Source: Oidiodendron maius Zn (Eukaryota > Ascomycota > Leotiomycetes > Myxotrichaceae). From it: a stretch of DNA of 64,000 nucleotides. Positions 22,560 to 33,435 of this stretch are shown here, piece after piece. The stretch spans positions 682,001-746,000 of the forward strand of contig KN832877.1 of assembly GCA_000827325.1 (NCBI GenBank), written 5' to 3'. The translations under genes were made by a program, and so were the position numbers. The notes under the pieces are model-generated. The model saw only the letters and a list, made by a program, of their open reading frames with translations, was not told the DNA's origin and made no database searches. The stretch's first letter is position 1, and every line of letters starts with the position of its first letter.

Positions 22560-23246
22560 TTATATTGCACATACGAATGTGTGGGCTTCACATTACATTC
22601 TTTTGCACTTCGCAACTGCCACATGGATGGCGTTAGTGTGGTCAGAAAATTTGGAGGTACGAGGGCAAACGGTTATCAGCCACAGATACCTGGGTTTACA
22701 AAATAATAGGAGGGGGTGCATTTTGTTCGGCGTTTTTGGGGAGGAATGCTAACGACGTTATGAGGATATGTGTTTGTTTGAAAGCACAAGGAGTTGGGTC
22801 TATCCCAAAGCTGTACTAATACTTATATATTGTGCGGTCTCAACGACAATGCATCATGCCGTAAACATATTCATCTTCGCTGCTTTTGTTGCTCGAGCTA
22901 TGCCTTTGTTACGATGTGTCGTATGGTTTTGATTTCAACCTCTCCAGCTATTCGGATCCGCTTCTTGGTGGGAGCTCTCATGCACTTAAACCTCGTGAGA
23001 GGACATCCATTGCTCGGAATTACATCTCTCTGCTTCGTCTGGGAAGCTTATCGGCGCCCCTGCGTGACTCCGATAGAGGGGCGAGAATGTTTCAACTGGA
23101 TAATCCCTTCAATGACGTCAACGGAGAATAAATGAAACGGTGGAGATACGCACAGCTCAGGCGTACTACTACCACCACACCAGCACTGTATGCGCCACAA
23201 TCCGTGGAGATAGGCGTAGATATTTGTTCCATGGGTCCGTCATCCT
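22560..23246. other. Convergent intergenic region
   Basis: About 690 bp between the Zn2Cys6 stop and the POP4 stop. Two overlapping plus-strand frames (up to 113 codons) are Cys/Leu-rich and have no recognisable protein. I treat the region as paired 3' flanks. Confidence 0.5.
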
Positions 23247-23915
23247 TCAGAGATCAGGCAGGAAATGCGCCTTGAACTTCCTGTTTGCCCTATCCGCAGC
23301 CCGATAGATGAACTGATCTCCATGTAACTCAAACACCAGGTCCTTCTGTTCTTCTCCCTCTTTCTCAGGCCTCGGGACAACAAACTTGAAAACCGTATGT
23401 TCCTTTGGGATAAGTTTGCGGCCATCGCCCTTGGTAATCATCTCAAACACAAACTTCGAGTCCTTGACCACAATGCCTTGCACACCGACCCTGCTCACAC
23501 ACCGACTCCGCACAACCTCCAGCTTCGCGCCGTGAAAGTCCGCACTGCACAATTTCGCTGCCGCCGCACCGGTTACGGGCATGCAGTTCTCACCTAGCAC
23601 TTCTTGCATGTAGCCCACCCACATGCGATGCAGCGGCTCATAAATGCTATACTTTTGCTGTTCCGACGGGACATCATATAGGCAGAGTGCGCGCTTCTGG
23701 CGCGAGGATAGGGGCTTGGGTTTCTGTTTCTTTCGGCGCTCGGCGAGTTTGCGCTGACGCTCGATGCGTCGGTGCTGCTGCCCGTTCGATGGCTCAGAGG
23801 GCTTGAGGAGGAGAGGTCGGGTCTTGATCTTCTCGGTGAAGATTCGTGTCGTAGAATCAGGGGAATGGGCACGCGAGAGGAGGGCGATAGTGACGTCGTT
23901 TTCCCTAGGCGCCAT
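23247..23915 (-). CDS. POP4: RNase P/MRP protein subunit p29
   Basis: Intron-less, 222 residues. Pop4/Rpp29 is a core protein of RNase P (5' maturation of tRNA) and RNase MRP (rRNA processing) and binds the RNA subunit. A basic region IERQRKLAERRKKQKPKPLS precedes LYDVP and YSIYEPLHRMWVGYMQE. The Sm-like barrel then starts with ADFHGAKLEVVRSRCVSRVGVQGIVVKD, followed by FVFEMITK, IPKEHTVFKFVVP and FELHGDQFIYRAADRANRKFK. These match the p29 fold, and the length is normal. Start MAPREND is the first ATG of the frame. It lies in tandem with the GRF gene on the same strand, about 520 bp downstream of it. Confidence 0.93.
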   Translation of the reverse strand: MAPRENDVTIALLSRAHSPDSTTRIFTEKIKTRPLLLKPSEPSNGQQHRRIERQRKLAERRKKQKPKPLSSRQKRALCLYDVPSEQQKYSIYEPLHRMWVGYMQEVLGENCMPVTGAAAAKLCSADFHGAKLEVVRSRCVSRVGVQGIVVKDSKFVFEMITKGDGRKLIPKEHTVFKFVVPRPEKEGEEQKDLVFELHGDQFIYRAADRANRKFKAHFLPDL

Positions 23916-24439
23916 GGGGAAAGCCCTTGGAGGTTATTTTGGATGTTGGTAGGAGTAGCACACGTGAAAAGCTTAAATTTACGTCTCCCTGCCAAAATAG
24001 CTACAAGGTTTCGCTTAGTCTTCCCCCTCTTATCATCCTTAAATCTGCCTTTCTGTCCTTTTCTCCCACTGGAATGCAAAAGCGTATTAACCCATTTGCA
24101 TGACTTTCACATAGCCTTTAATCTTTATTATTCATTTTATCTTTCCGTCCTCTTTGGAATTTGCTGTCCCCAAATATTGAATTCAAACTTGTGCAGAATT
24201 CTGCGGATTTATTCTGAGAATCCCAGGCTATTTGAAAATTTTATTCCGCATATAGTTCACGTCTGCGGGCTTTTTTTCAGGCTATGGAGATATTCACATC
24301 ATTTCTCATGAATAGTATAGGCCTGTACTTATGATGAGCGTGTAAGATCTAAGAAGTGAAGGATCCACTTCTGTCAAATTCTTTCGAAGCCATCCTACTT
24401 TCTAAGGATGACCAAGTGGTATTGCCTACTCGAAGCATC
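23916..24439. other. POP4 upstream / GRF gene 3' flank
   Basis: About 520 bp of AT-rich DNA with pyrimidine runs. It should hold the POP4 promoter. An overlapping minus-strand frame entering from POP4 has no coding support. Confidence 0.5.
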
Positions 24440-25368
24440 TCATTCCGTTAAATGAAGGATCATCTTCTCCAACTCATCTACACGTTGGTGGAGTTCGGAG
24501 ATTGTTTCCTCGTATCTTAGTATTTTGGCCTTGCCTACGTCGACAACTAGGTCAATTTCATGGCGTATCTGAATTTCGGTAGAGGGTTTCAGCTGGATAT
24601 TATCAGATCCGATTAAGCCAAGGACAGTAGTTGTCAGGCTTGAATCTTCTTCTAATCCTGAGTTGGCCTTGCCGGTTTTTTGGTCAAGTATAAGCGACGC
24701 TCCTAGTCTTTCAGCTATTGGCGCTCTATTGTTGGTGGCAGGTAAGGGTTGTGGGTTTGGAGCAAATAGCGGACTAGCTTCAAGTCTCAACTTCTCTGCA
24801 AATCTCCGTGTCGGTGTGGATAGAATGGATGCTGGGGCTACTTTTTCTGAAGTTTTCGGCGTCTTTGGCGTAAAGAAGGGGTCTCGACTACCGGTAGAGC
24901 TCAGGCCATTGTCATCATCTATTTCACTTTCTTTTGTAGCATCCATGGGGGCCTTTCTTCTCTTCTTGGCTTTTGTAAATGGAGTTTCCTTCTCCGCCGC
25001 ATCTTGGTCACTACTTTTGGCGTTCTTAGCAGTCTCAAATTTCAAGTCGGGTCGCGAAGATTTCAGCCAGTCCTTTGCCGCGGCTTCATGAATAATCCAG
25101 AGGAAGAATGAGCACCGCCTGTTTTCAACATTTGCACATCTCCAAACTGTACAGTCCAGTTAGCATACGATTTGAAAGACCGAAGGGGTCAGTTTAGGTT
25201 GAACGTAAACATACATTTCTCGCCATGATGTGCGCTATTTTTGGTTGCAGTCAGGCACCGAGCTGCAATATGACACTCGCAAAACCATTTACCCTTTCTA
25301 AAATCCGCATTTCCAACAGTTGATTGTACCTGTCGTTCTACGGAATCCGCTGTATGTCCAGTAGACAT
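24440..25368 (-). CDS. GRF-type zinc-finger protein
   Basis: Exons (minus) 25368-25215 and 25146-24440 give 286 residues. The N-terminal domain reads GKWFCECH... FWRCANVENRRCSFFLW, matching the GRF zinc finger (Trp/Cys-rich, ending CxFFLW) found in DNA-handling proteins such as topoisomerase III, APE2 and NEIL3, where it binds single-stranded DNA. The domain spans the intron (68 nt, GTATGT donor, GCTAAC branch), and joining the exons is what reveals it. The remainder is Lys/Ser-rich and probably disordered, with AKKRRK as a candidate nuclear localisation signal. It ends in a Glu/Leu-rich coiled coil (ISELHQRVDELEKMILHL). Function beyond nucleic-acid binding is unknown. It is divergent from the acyltransferase gene. 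Confidence 0.78.
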
Positions 25369-25821
25369 GGCACGGCACTTGATATCGTCGAAGGTGTAAA
25401 CTAGGTGTCCGAAAAATTAAATCCACCCGGATACAGGAGTCATGTAGCTACCTAGGTAAGAAGTAGCACGCAGCGCATATAGCAACATGAACAACTGCTT
25501 ATTCCTGCAATTGATATTGTTTATTCACACAAGGGGTACTGCCACGGGTGACGAGCGGACCGTCCCGCTTAGTCATACAAACTAACCCAACTTCGGCCAA
25601 CCGTCACATGCTTGAGCCTTAGGCAGAAAGGCAAAACCACTTCCTGGCAAATCAAATGTAGCAGGTGGCGGTCGAGCTTAAAAGTACTACCCCGGACTCT
25701 GTACCTCGGGTCGGGAGTTCTTGCATGAAAACCATCAACAGCTCATCCAGCAACTATGCTGTGCCGACGAATCCAATAACATGAGATCATCCCCGTAGTT
25801 TATGGTCTCTAAGCCGTCATA
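25369..25821. promoter_or_regulatory. Divergent promoter, GRF gene / acyltransferase
   Basis: 453 bp between the two starts must carry both promoters. No specific element is claimed. Confidence 0.5.
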
Positions 25822-28508
25822 ATGTCAAACCCAGAAGATCCCTCTCATGCCCCGCAGTCTCCTGGAAGGGGGGATCCCAAAGACTCTGCGCCAGATCTGG
25901 AGCTTCTCGGCGATCAAGTTACCTTCCAGCCTCGGGGGTACATGGAACCATTGCAAAGTACTGAATATGGAGACAAAGAGCGCAACTTGGTGGAGCACAT
26001 GGCAAGGTTCCGCACGAGCCCCTTGGAGTAAGTGTGGTAGATGTCGCAAGAAATGGTGACCATCGCTAACGTCTGGCCAGATTCTTGCGCGAGGTATCAC
26101 TTCATGTCTCCGGCACTGGATGGAGAGCGTATGACCATTTCATCGGGCAGCCGATTTTCTATTCTGGTTTCTGCGATAATATGGTGTCAACTGTGCTTGC
26201 CGCGCCGATTCTACGAAATCGAATCACAGACCTAGCAGAGAAGAGACTTGCAGTAGAAGAAAATGAAGGGTTGCTGGACAAGAAGGATCCTCTTTATATG
26301 TCGAAACGGTCACAACGGAAGTCAACCATTGAGAAAAGTCTTGAGGAGCTTTCGGAGAAGATTGTGAGCGATATGATTTGCAAGTTTGAAAGCAAACCAT
26401 TTATCAGAGGAGCATATTATCTGACGACCCAACTTTTGACTCGAGCATACCACCAAGGTAGGACAGCTATTCGTGAATATTTCGCATGCGATTTTAATAA
26501 GTTTCATTTAGGTATCCACGTTTCGAGTGAAGAGGTCTTGCGCCTGCGAAAGGTCGCGGAAAAGGCTGAGAAGGACAAGCAAAGCATCATCTTCCTGCCC
26601 TGTCACAAGTCTCATGTGGACTATGTCTCTATGCAACTTATCTGCTATCGATTAGGCCTCGCTTTGCCCACGGTCGTTGCGGGTGATAATCTTAACTTTC
26701 CTGTGGTGGGGTCATTTCTACAGAATGCTGGTATGGACCTCAACTTTCTCTTTATAGAATATTCTAATAGACTTAAGGCGCCATGTACATTCGGAGAAGT
26801 TTTGGAGACGACGCTCTTTACACCACACTTGTTCAATCATACATCGACACCCTGCTGCAAGGCGGATATAACTTTGAATGTTTCATTGAAGGAGGACGAT
26901 CGAGAACAGGGAAGCTTCTTCCTCCCAAATTTGGCATATTGAGCTTTATTCTGGACAGCGTGCTTTCTGGCCGCGTCGAAGATACGATCATCTGTCCAGT
27001 CAGCACACAGTATGACAAAGTCATTGAAACCGAGGGTTACGTTGGTGAGTTATTGGGCGTGCCAAAGAAGAAGGAGAACCTGGCAGATTTCCTCTCGGCA
27101 TCGTCAGTACTCTCCTTAAAATTGGGCCGCGTGGATGTCAGATTTCACGAGCCTTGGAGTTTGAGGCAGTTCATCCAAGAGCAACAGGCCCGAACTACTG
27201 GAATTCCCAAGGGCCTTGATATGAAGAGCATAAACGATCCCGCCACGAGGCAAAAGCTACTTCGTACCATGGGCTACAGGGTCCTCTCTGATATAAACGC
27301 AGTTTCGGTCGTCATGCCAACCGCTTTGATTGGGACAGTACTGCTGACTCTTAGAGGCAGAGGAGTGGGAATAACTGAACTAATTCGTCGGATTGAATGG
27401 CTTAGCGAGAGAGTTAGAGCGAAAGGCGGACGGGTTGCCCATTTTGGCAATTCCCCAGTCTCAGTTGTCATTGAACGTGGCATTGAGGTTCTTGGTAAGG
27501 ACCTGGTGGGCCTTGTGGAAGGTCTACCGGAGCCGACTTACTATGCCGTGGACAGATTCCAGCTCTCCTTCTATCGGAACATGACCATCCACCTTTTCAT
27601 TTCTGAAGCTCTCGTTAGCGCCAGCATGTACACCAGGGTCAAGCTTGGAGGCGGACCCGAGAATCAGAAGATTACATATGACGAGTTGCGAAAGCAGGTT
27701 CTATTCCTTTCGTCATTGTTCAGGGGAGAGTTCATCTACCCTACAGAAGGACTTGTTGTGAATCTAGATAACACAGTTCGAGGACTGGAGACAGATAAAG
27801 TTGTGGAACTGGATCGAGATAGAGAGGGCAAGATCACAGCCGTCGGCTTGTCGAATGTGGAACGCAGAGCAGGCCATGAAAACTACGACTTCTATTGCTT
27901 CCTCATATGGCCTTTTGTAGAGGCGTTTTGGCTTGGCGCTGTTTCTCTTTTGGCATTAGTCCCGCCACTCGGAGATAAACGAGACGGATGGCTTGACTTG
28001 AAGAAGTGCCAAGATAGTGCCCAGTTGGTAAGTCATGCTCGTCTGCCTGCAGACTCGTCCTGACCGCTCTCAGCTTGGCAAAACTCTCTACCACCAAGGT
28101 GACCTGTCTTACTTTGAAGCTGTCAACAAGGAGACTTTGAAGAACTCATGGACCCGATTCGAAGAAGAAGGTATTATCACGGTGCTGAAAAGCAAAAGCT
28201 CGAAGACACTTCCTCGAACCAAATTATCTTCTAACTGGACACCTCGGCGAGACCCGAAGACGGGGCTGATCGTGGCAGAAGGCAGGCTGTGGGATTTCAT
28301 TGAGAAGATCGCTCAATCGCGAAGGGAGGGGAAGAATCGGAAAGACGGGGCTACCGTCTCAACCCGGGTCTTGAGATTGACGGAGATAATCAGCAAGACG
28401 CTGTTCAATACCGACACGACTTCGGATAGCCTCTCGGAGGAGGACAAGACGACACTACACCAAAAACGGCAGAGGAGGAAGGCGATGCAGCCTAGAGCAA
28501 ATCTATAG
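25822..28508 (+). CDS. GNPAT-like glycerone/glycerol-phosphate acyltransferase
   Basis: Exons 25822-26027, 26081-26457, 26512-26730, 26778-28027 and 28074-28508 give 828 residues; all introns are 46-54 nt. The PlsB/GNPAT acyltransferase blocks are clear. HKSHVDYVS contains the catalytic H-x4-D. AGDNLNFPVVG and AMYIRRSFGDDALY follow. FIEGGRSRTGKLLPPKFG binds the phosphate, and ICPVSTQYDKVIE is block IV. The enzyme should transfer an acyl group to dihydroxyacetone-phosphate or glycerol-3-phosphate, feeding ether-lipid or phospholipid synthesis. The C-terminus ANL only loosely resembles a peroxisomal PTS1, so location is open. Intron 3 uses an AAG acceptor and is needed to restore the FGDDALY block. 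It is distinct from the yeast Sct1/Gpt2 type, being closer to animal DHAPAT and bacterial PlsB. Confidence 0.87.
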
Positions 28509-28689
28509 CGGATTAGATATCAGAGGAGGTGTAACATTCTGTTGGGGAATAGAGATGCATCTTCAGCAATGATAAATGTTAGAACATACCTTATGTAGCA
28601 AGTATGTATGTGGTAGTCAATTCATATTTCGTTCCAAGTCTATCATCTAAGTCTTAAGTCTTAAAGGTATCAAGTGTCCCCCCACCATT

Positions 28690-29631
28690 CTATGCCGCAA
28701 TGCCATACCTCTCATAATCAAAGCCCTCTAAACTCTTCAAATACTCCGCCCAGCCATCATTCACCTCCCCTAACAGATGCTGATCCACTTCCCCCCCTTC
28801 CCCCGTCCTCCCAGCCAGGACCTCCGCCACACGATCCTGATACTCGATATACAGCTCCGGATGCGGCACCCAGACTACCCTCATCCCCGCCCTCCGCCCG
28901 GCCTCCACCCCCGGCACGCTGTCCTCAAACACGAGACACTCCTCTGGTTGCACCTCCTTCTCGCCCTCCGTTAGACTATCATTAATCGTCTTCAGCGCCA
29001 ACAAATAGATATCCGGCAAAGGTTTACCTCGCCCGCTAGGAATTCTCGGGTCATCACCAAGAACCCTCCTCTTCTCATCAAAAACCGAGAAGAGATCCTG
29101 CAGATGGGTCATCTTGAGCCGAAAATTCACCGAATGACTACTCGTCGCCAGGGCTAGATGAACTTTCTCTCCGTCCCTCGTCTTCGCCGCTTCCAGATGT
29201 TTCAACAATTCCACGACGCCCGGCAGCGGCTCGGATTTGGGAAACAGTTCGCGCTGGTGCACGGCGAGCTGTGCATGGTATTCTTCGTTCGAGATGGGCA
29301 GTTTGGCCCACGCGTGGAAGATGGCGCCGGCCGCGGGCGCCGGCCGGCCTTGGAGTTTGGCTTTGATGGACCACGGGATGCCGGGCTTGTTGTAGCGGGC
29401 GAGAACGGCGTTGACACATGCCGTGTATCTGTCTTCGGTGTCGATGAGGAGGCCGTCCATGTCGAAGAGACAGGCACGAACTGGTGGGAAGCTAGAGCAG
29501 GGCGAGTTAGAGCCTTGTTCTTTTAATTTTTATTTTATTTTTTTAATTTTGGGAGTGTTTATATTTTGGGTTAGAAATTGGCAAATTGTGCAGTAGAATT
29601 TCTATACTTACTCTATCTTGGAGGGCGTCAT
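28690..29631 (-). CDS. HAD-superfamily phosphatase
   Basis: Exons (minus) 29631-29612 and 29491-28690 give 273 residues. Exon 1 encodes only MTPSKI plus part of a codon. Joining it gives MTPSKIDFPPVRACLFDMDG, and the 120-nt intron contains a long T-rich tract. HAD motif I is DMDGLLIDTED (nucleophile and acid Asp), motif II is ATSS, motif III has the Lys in GKPLPDIY, and motif IV is VFEDSVPGVEAG. The cap insertion is of the beta-phosphoglucomutase/pseudouridine-phosphatase type (HDHD1-like), so a small phosphorylated metabolite is the likely substrate; the exact one is not readable. It converges on the acyltransferase gene and is divergent from the TPR gene. Confidence 0.85.
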
Positions 29632-29770
29632 GATTGTATTATTGCTGCTGGTGACTGGATTGGAGGGGAAGATTCAGGAACGCGGGGCTGATTAAAAAAA
29701 AATTAGAGGGTTATCGGCGTCCTAATCGGGCTACGGAAGGATTCCGCCTCAACATCCCACCTGAACAAAC
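29632..29770. promoter_or_regulatory. 139-bp divergent promoter, HAD / TTC1-like
   Basis: Only 139 bp separate the two start codons, so the genes almost certainly share a bidirectional promoter or have overlapping 5' leaders. An A-run occurs at ~29694-29702. Confidence 0.65.
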
Positions 29771-30764
29771 ATGTCCTCCCGCACGGAGAGATTCCAGCGT
29801 AAGCCTCGCGATCCTGAAGAGAAGAAGGAAAAAGAAGAGGCGCCATCTGAACCTGAAGAAATACTGCGTTTCTCGCCAGAGGAGGAAGCGGTGCGTCCTT
29901 TACATTACATTGCCACCTGACAAGCTCCAAAGCTAACACAATAAAGTCACTCCTCGATGAATCCAACGCTCAAAAAGCTGCCGCCAATGAATTGTTCGCC
30001 AAATCATCCTTCAAAGATGCCATAGAGACATACGACAAGGCTCTCTCGACATGCCCCAACTACCTGGATTACGAGGTCGCCGTGCTACAGAGCAACATTG
30101 CCGCCTGCCATCTTAAGCTGGAGGACTGGAAGGAGGCGGTCAAGACGGCGACGGCGGCGCTGGATGGACTGGATAAACTACAGGGAAAGACCGGAGAAGT
30201 GAAGAAGGATGATGCAGGAGAAGAAGAGGAGGTGGATGAGGAGATCGTAAGCCAGGGCGCGGAGAAGGCGGAGGATACGTCCGCGCGGGGTCAGAGGGAG
30301 ATAGATATCGAGAGGATACGGACCAAGGCTTTGCTGAGGAGAGCGAGGGCCCGTAGTGAGATGGGCGGATGGTCTACCTTACAGGGAGCGGAGGAGGGTA
30401 TGTGATCGCGTTATTCATTTGGAAGAGATTCTCGCGTTGACCACGCTCCAGACTACAAGACGCTCTCGCAGATGCGGAATCTCACTGCGGCGGATCGAAA
30501 GGTGGTGCAGCGGCAGTTGCAGGGACTGCCGCCGCGAATCAAGGCCGCGCAGGAGAAGGAGATGGGTGAGATGATGGGCAAGTTGAAGCAGGTATGTTCA
30601 CCTTCAGATGGAGGAATGGCCGGAGGTGATGCTGATGTGTGTGCACGCAGCTGGGTAATGGTATCCTGAAGCCGTTTGGGCTGTCGACAGACAACTTCCA
30701 GATGGTGAAGGACGAGAAGACAGGGGGATACAGCATGAACTTCAACCATGGAGGGTCTTCGTAG
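29771..30764 (+). CDS. TTC1-like tetratricopeptide protein
   Basis: Exons 29771-29890, 29947-30397, 30452-30591 and 30651-30764 give 274 residues. After an acidic/basic N-terminus, TPR units are visible: [20 protein letters not shown] / [14 protein letters not shown], then [20 protein letters not shown], then an interrupted unit after an acidic insert ([11 protein letters not shown]). The C-terminal module [20 protein letters not shown] with [11 protein letters not shown] is the signature of the TTC1 family, whose animal member is an adaptor for Hsp90/Hsp70 and small GTPases. The third TPR is joined only through intron 2. The first donor GTGCGT is slightly off consensus. A cytosolic adaptor role is inferred from the family. 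Confidence 0.87.
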
Positions 30765-31602
30765 GAATATGCATGGATTTGAAGTATAACCCATATATAC
30801 CGAATTAATCTAAAGTATGATCGATGTGATGTGCGGTCTGGAACATATATATACAAAGGGGATCCCGATATCGACCCCGTACTTGCCGGACAGGACATAC
30901 CGTGCCCATCTGAACATCCAGTCTTTCTCAATTGGGCAAGCCGAAGGAAGATATACAGCATGCATATACTGTACTAGGATATGCATACGGAGATAGACGG
31001 TATATGCCCCACGCCTCTTATACTCCATGAAAAAGGTGGAAAGGTCACCTGGTTGTCATGGCGGCCCGCGATATCAGGCCTATCGACGCCGCCGTCACGC
31101 CGCCCTCACGCCGCATCCACCATACACAATCCCCCGTTGGCCACATGTTCGGTTATGCGCCCGTCGTCCGTCTTCACCCTGACGAGGCCCCAAGTCCCGG
31201 CGCACTGCTGAGCTGAGGCTGGAGATGGGTATCTGGTAATTCTGTGGTATTTACGAGTTACTTTCTTCCTGCCGTTCCGTAATTGCCACACTCTAGACAC
31301 CCATCCTGAGTATAATCATCCGTCTTGTCCAGACGGGCCACTCACACGCCCGAATTCCCCCAAGTGATCGCGCCCCTCCACATCCACGGCGGGATGGCAA
31401 TCGCATCTCAGATAATCACTCCCTCTGATCATATATTTAAGATATCCCGCGCGCGCCCACGCCCACTCCACTACTCCGCTCACAGCTATGGGGAGAACAG
31501 GATATTGTCGAGGAATCCACCTGCCTCTCGATCCCAGGTGAATGGGTTAACCTCTCTTGTGGAAAATCTAAAATCCACGTCAACAACATCTCCGACCCCA
31601 CC
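30765..31602. other. Intergenic between TTC1-like and small membrane protein genes
   Basis: About 840 bp with overlapping short frames on both strands and no coding character. CT-rich segments at 31450-31600 probably belong to the leader of the 31603 gene. Confidence 0.45.
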
Positions 31603-32049
31603 ATGATCCTCCACGCTACGCAGCCTCCCACCTTCATTCCGTCCTCCACCACGACCTCCGACCTCCTCGCCTTCCTCGCACCCGCCTTCACCCACTCCCT
31701 CTACCTAGTCTTCATCTTCCAGCGCCTGCTCAGCACCACCACTCTCTTTGTGTTCTTCCGTGCCTACCTTCTCTCCGGCCTACTCCTGCGCCAGTCCTTC
31801 TACGCCTCCGAGATCCTCCTCGCCCAGTCCTACTTTGCGTCCGGCGTCGTCGCCCACCAGCTCCTCATCGCGTCCAAGCGGAGTCTCGGCCTGGCTTGGC
31901 GATCCACCGAGATGCTGCGCCGGAAGTTGTTTTACGAGCTCATGGTGTTCGTCCTTGGTGGCGGCCAGGGTATCATCTTGCTCGTGTTCTGGCCCGGGTG
32001 GCTCGTCATTGGCCCCGGAGTCTGGTGCGTGATGTGGGCGTGCGGTTGA
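31603..32049 (+). CDS. Small hydrophobic (membrane) protein, unknown
   Basis: Single exon, 148 residues. Two long hydrophobic regions stand out. Residues ~22-70 (LLAFLAPAFTHSLYLVFIF, TTLFVFFRAYLLSGLLL) could form one or two membrane helices. Residues ~112-146 (FYELMVFVLGGGQGIILLVF followed by GWLVIGPGVW) could form another one or two. The segment between is amphipathic with Arg/Lys (ASKRSLGLAWRSTEMLRRK). I recognise no family. GC-rich codon third positions and an ATG in a pyrimidine-rich setting argue for a real gene. It ends about 130 bp from the convergent XAP5 gene. Confidence 0.6.
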   Translation: MILHATQPPTFIPSSTTTSDLLAFLAPAFTHSLYLVFIFQRLLSTTTLFVFFRAYLLSGLLLRQSFYASEILLAQSYFASGVVAHQLLIASKRSLGLAWRSTEMLRRKLFYELMVFVLGGGQGIILLVFWPGWLVIGPGVWCVMWACG

Positions 32050-32182
32050 ACGTGGAGGGCAGAGAGGTATACTCTGTTGTTTGAACTCAGATGGTGTCTG
32101 AATTGATGACCCCTAGAGCCAGCCTGAACCTTGGATAAGTCCTCATATATTTGCTTGCATTTAGACAGCAAGGAGGCAATTT

Positions 32183-33435
32183 TCATGAGAAGAAGAACGC
32201 ATTCCCGCCTGCGTCTCGCTTCACCTCCTTCTGATAGTCCTTCTCGGGATCGAACTCCTGCCACACGCTGGCGGGGAAGATGTGCTTGTTGCGTTCGTAC
32301 CACCGACGATCGACCACTTTGGTGTACGTGGGATCATCGCTAGAGCCCTCCACAGGTTCCCCCCCAGTCAGCTCCTTGGCCTTGTTCTTGGAAGGGCGGG
32401 AGAGCGGGTTGTACGTGTCGAGGTTCAATGGAGCTGCTTCAGCCACTAGCTCCGCCGACTTAGGCGTCTCCGCGCTGTAGTCGAAGAGAAGGCGATTGTT
32501 AGGGCCCAATGTGCGATTGATGGCAAAATAATAGAAGTCGTAGTGCTGTTTCATCGTCAGTAGAGCTTAATTTAATTATAGAATAGAGAGAAAACTCACA
32601 TGAGGAATAATGATGCTTCCTCTGACCATCATCAAATCATCCACACTCACGCGCGCCCACTCCTTCCTGCTGCTGGCCAGATTACCCTCTCCCACGCCCA
32701 ATTCAGCACCAACCTTCCTACTCCGGTCCAAGAACACCCACACAAATTCTCCTTTCTTGACCCTGCATATCCCGCCGGGGATATTCGTCCCGTCGTAGAA
32801 CACAAATGGAATATCCACCTCCGTAGCTCTGACCGCCTCCTGCATCGCCAGGAATTCCTTTCTCAGCCCTTCTCTGGCCTGCGCATCTCGGAGCAGCGCC
32901 GCTTTCGTCAACGTCTTCGGTACGACCGCCAGTCCCGCATTCACAACCTTCTTCTTCCTCACTCCTCCATCGGCGCCGCCGGATTCAGAATTCGACCCGT
33001 CGCGATTCCCGGGTGTGGACACCTCTCCTGCATCTTCGCTGGCCCCCTCTTCTTCATCACCAAATGATAATTTCGTAGTCCCCGCCTTCCTCTTCTTTTT
33101 CTTCTTTACGGGCTCAGGGGGCGTCGACGTGCTGTACTAATCCCATTAGCATCTTTTCTCCCCCATCTGCCTGTGCCTCTTCAAGGAGGGAGAAAAGTAA
33201 CTCACCCGTCCGTCGCCACGCTCGTACTCCGAGGCGTCCCGCTCGCAGTCCCATCCCGTTCCTTCTCCTTCTGCTCCAGAGCCTCGGCGCGGCGTTTGCG
33301 GAAATCAGAGAGGGCTACTAGGCCCACCGTCTGCGTACTGAGCAGGTCCTCTGCCGTCTTGCTCTGCGACGTGAAGCGCAGGTTGGGCGTTGAGTTGCCG
33401 GGTGTGGACCTTCCTGATGGCGGGTTCGATGCCAT
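32183..33435 (-). CDS. XAP5: XAP5 / FAM50 family nuclear protein
   Basis: Exons (minus) 33435-33206, 33131-32600 and 32545-32183 give 374 residues. XAP5/FAM50 proteins are conserved nuclear factors tied to chromatin and splicing. The N-terminus has [19 protein letters not shown], then a Lys-rich nuclear signal KKKKKRK created across intron 1, then an acidic patch. The conserved C-terminal domain includes [47 protein letters not shown] (restored by intron 2) and [20 protein letters not shown] with [10 protein letters not shown] near the end. Intron 1 offers TAG and CAG acceptors four bases apart; only the CAG keeps frame. Length is normal for fungal members. Confidence 0.88.

Noticed and set aside
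22794-23135. 113-codon plus-strand open frame between two genes
   Set aside because: Cys/Leu-rich composition without any motif, overlapped by another frame of like quality, and in the 3' flanks of two convergent genes.
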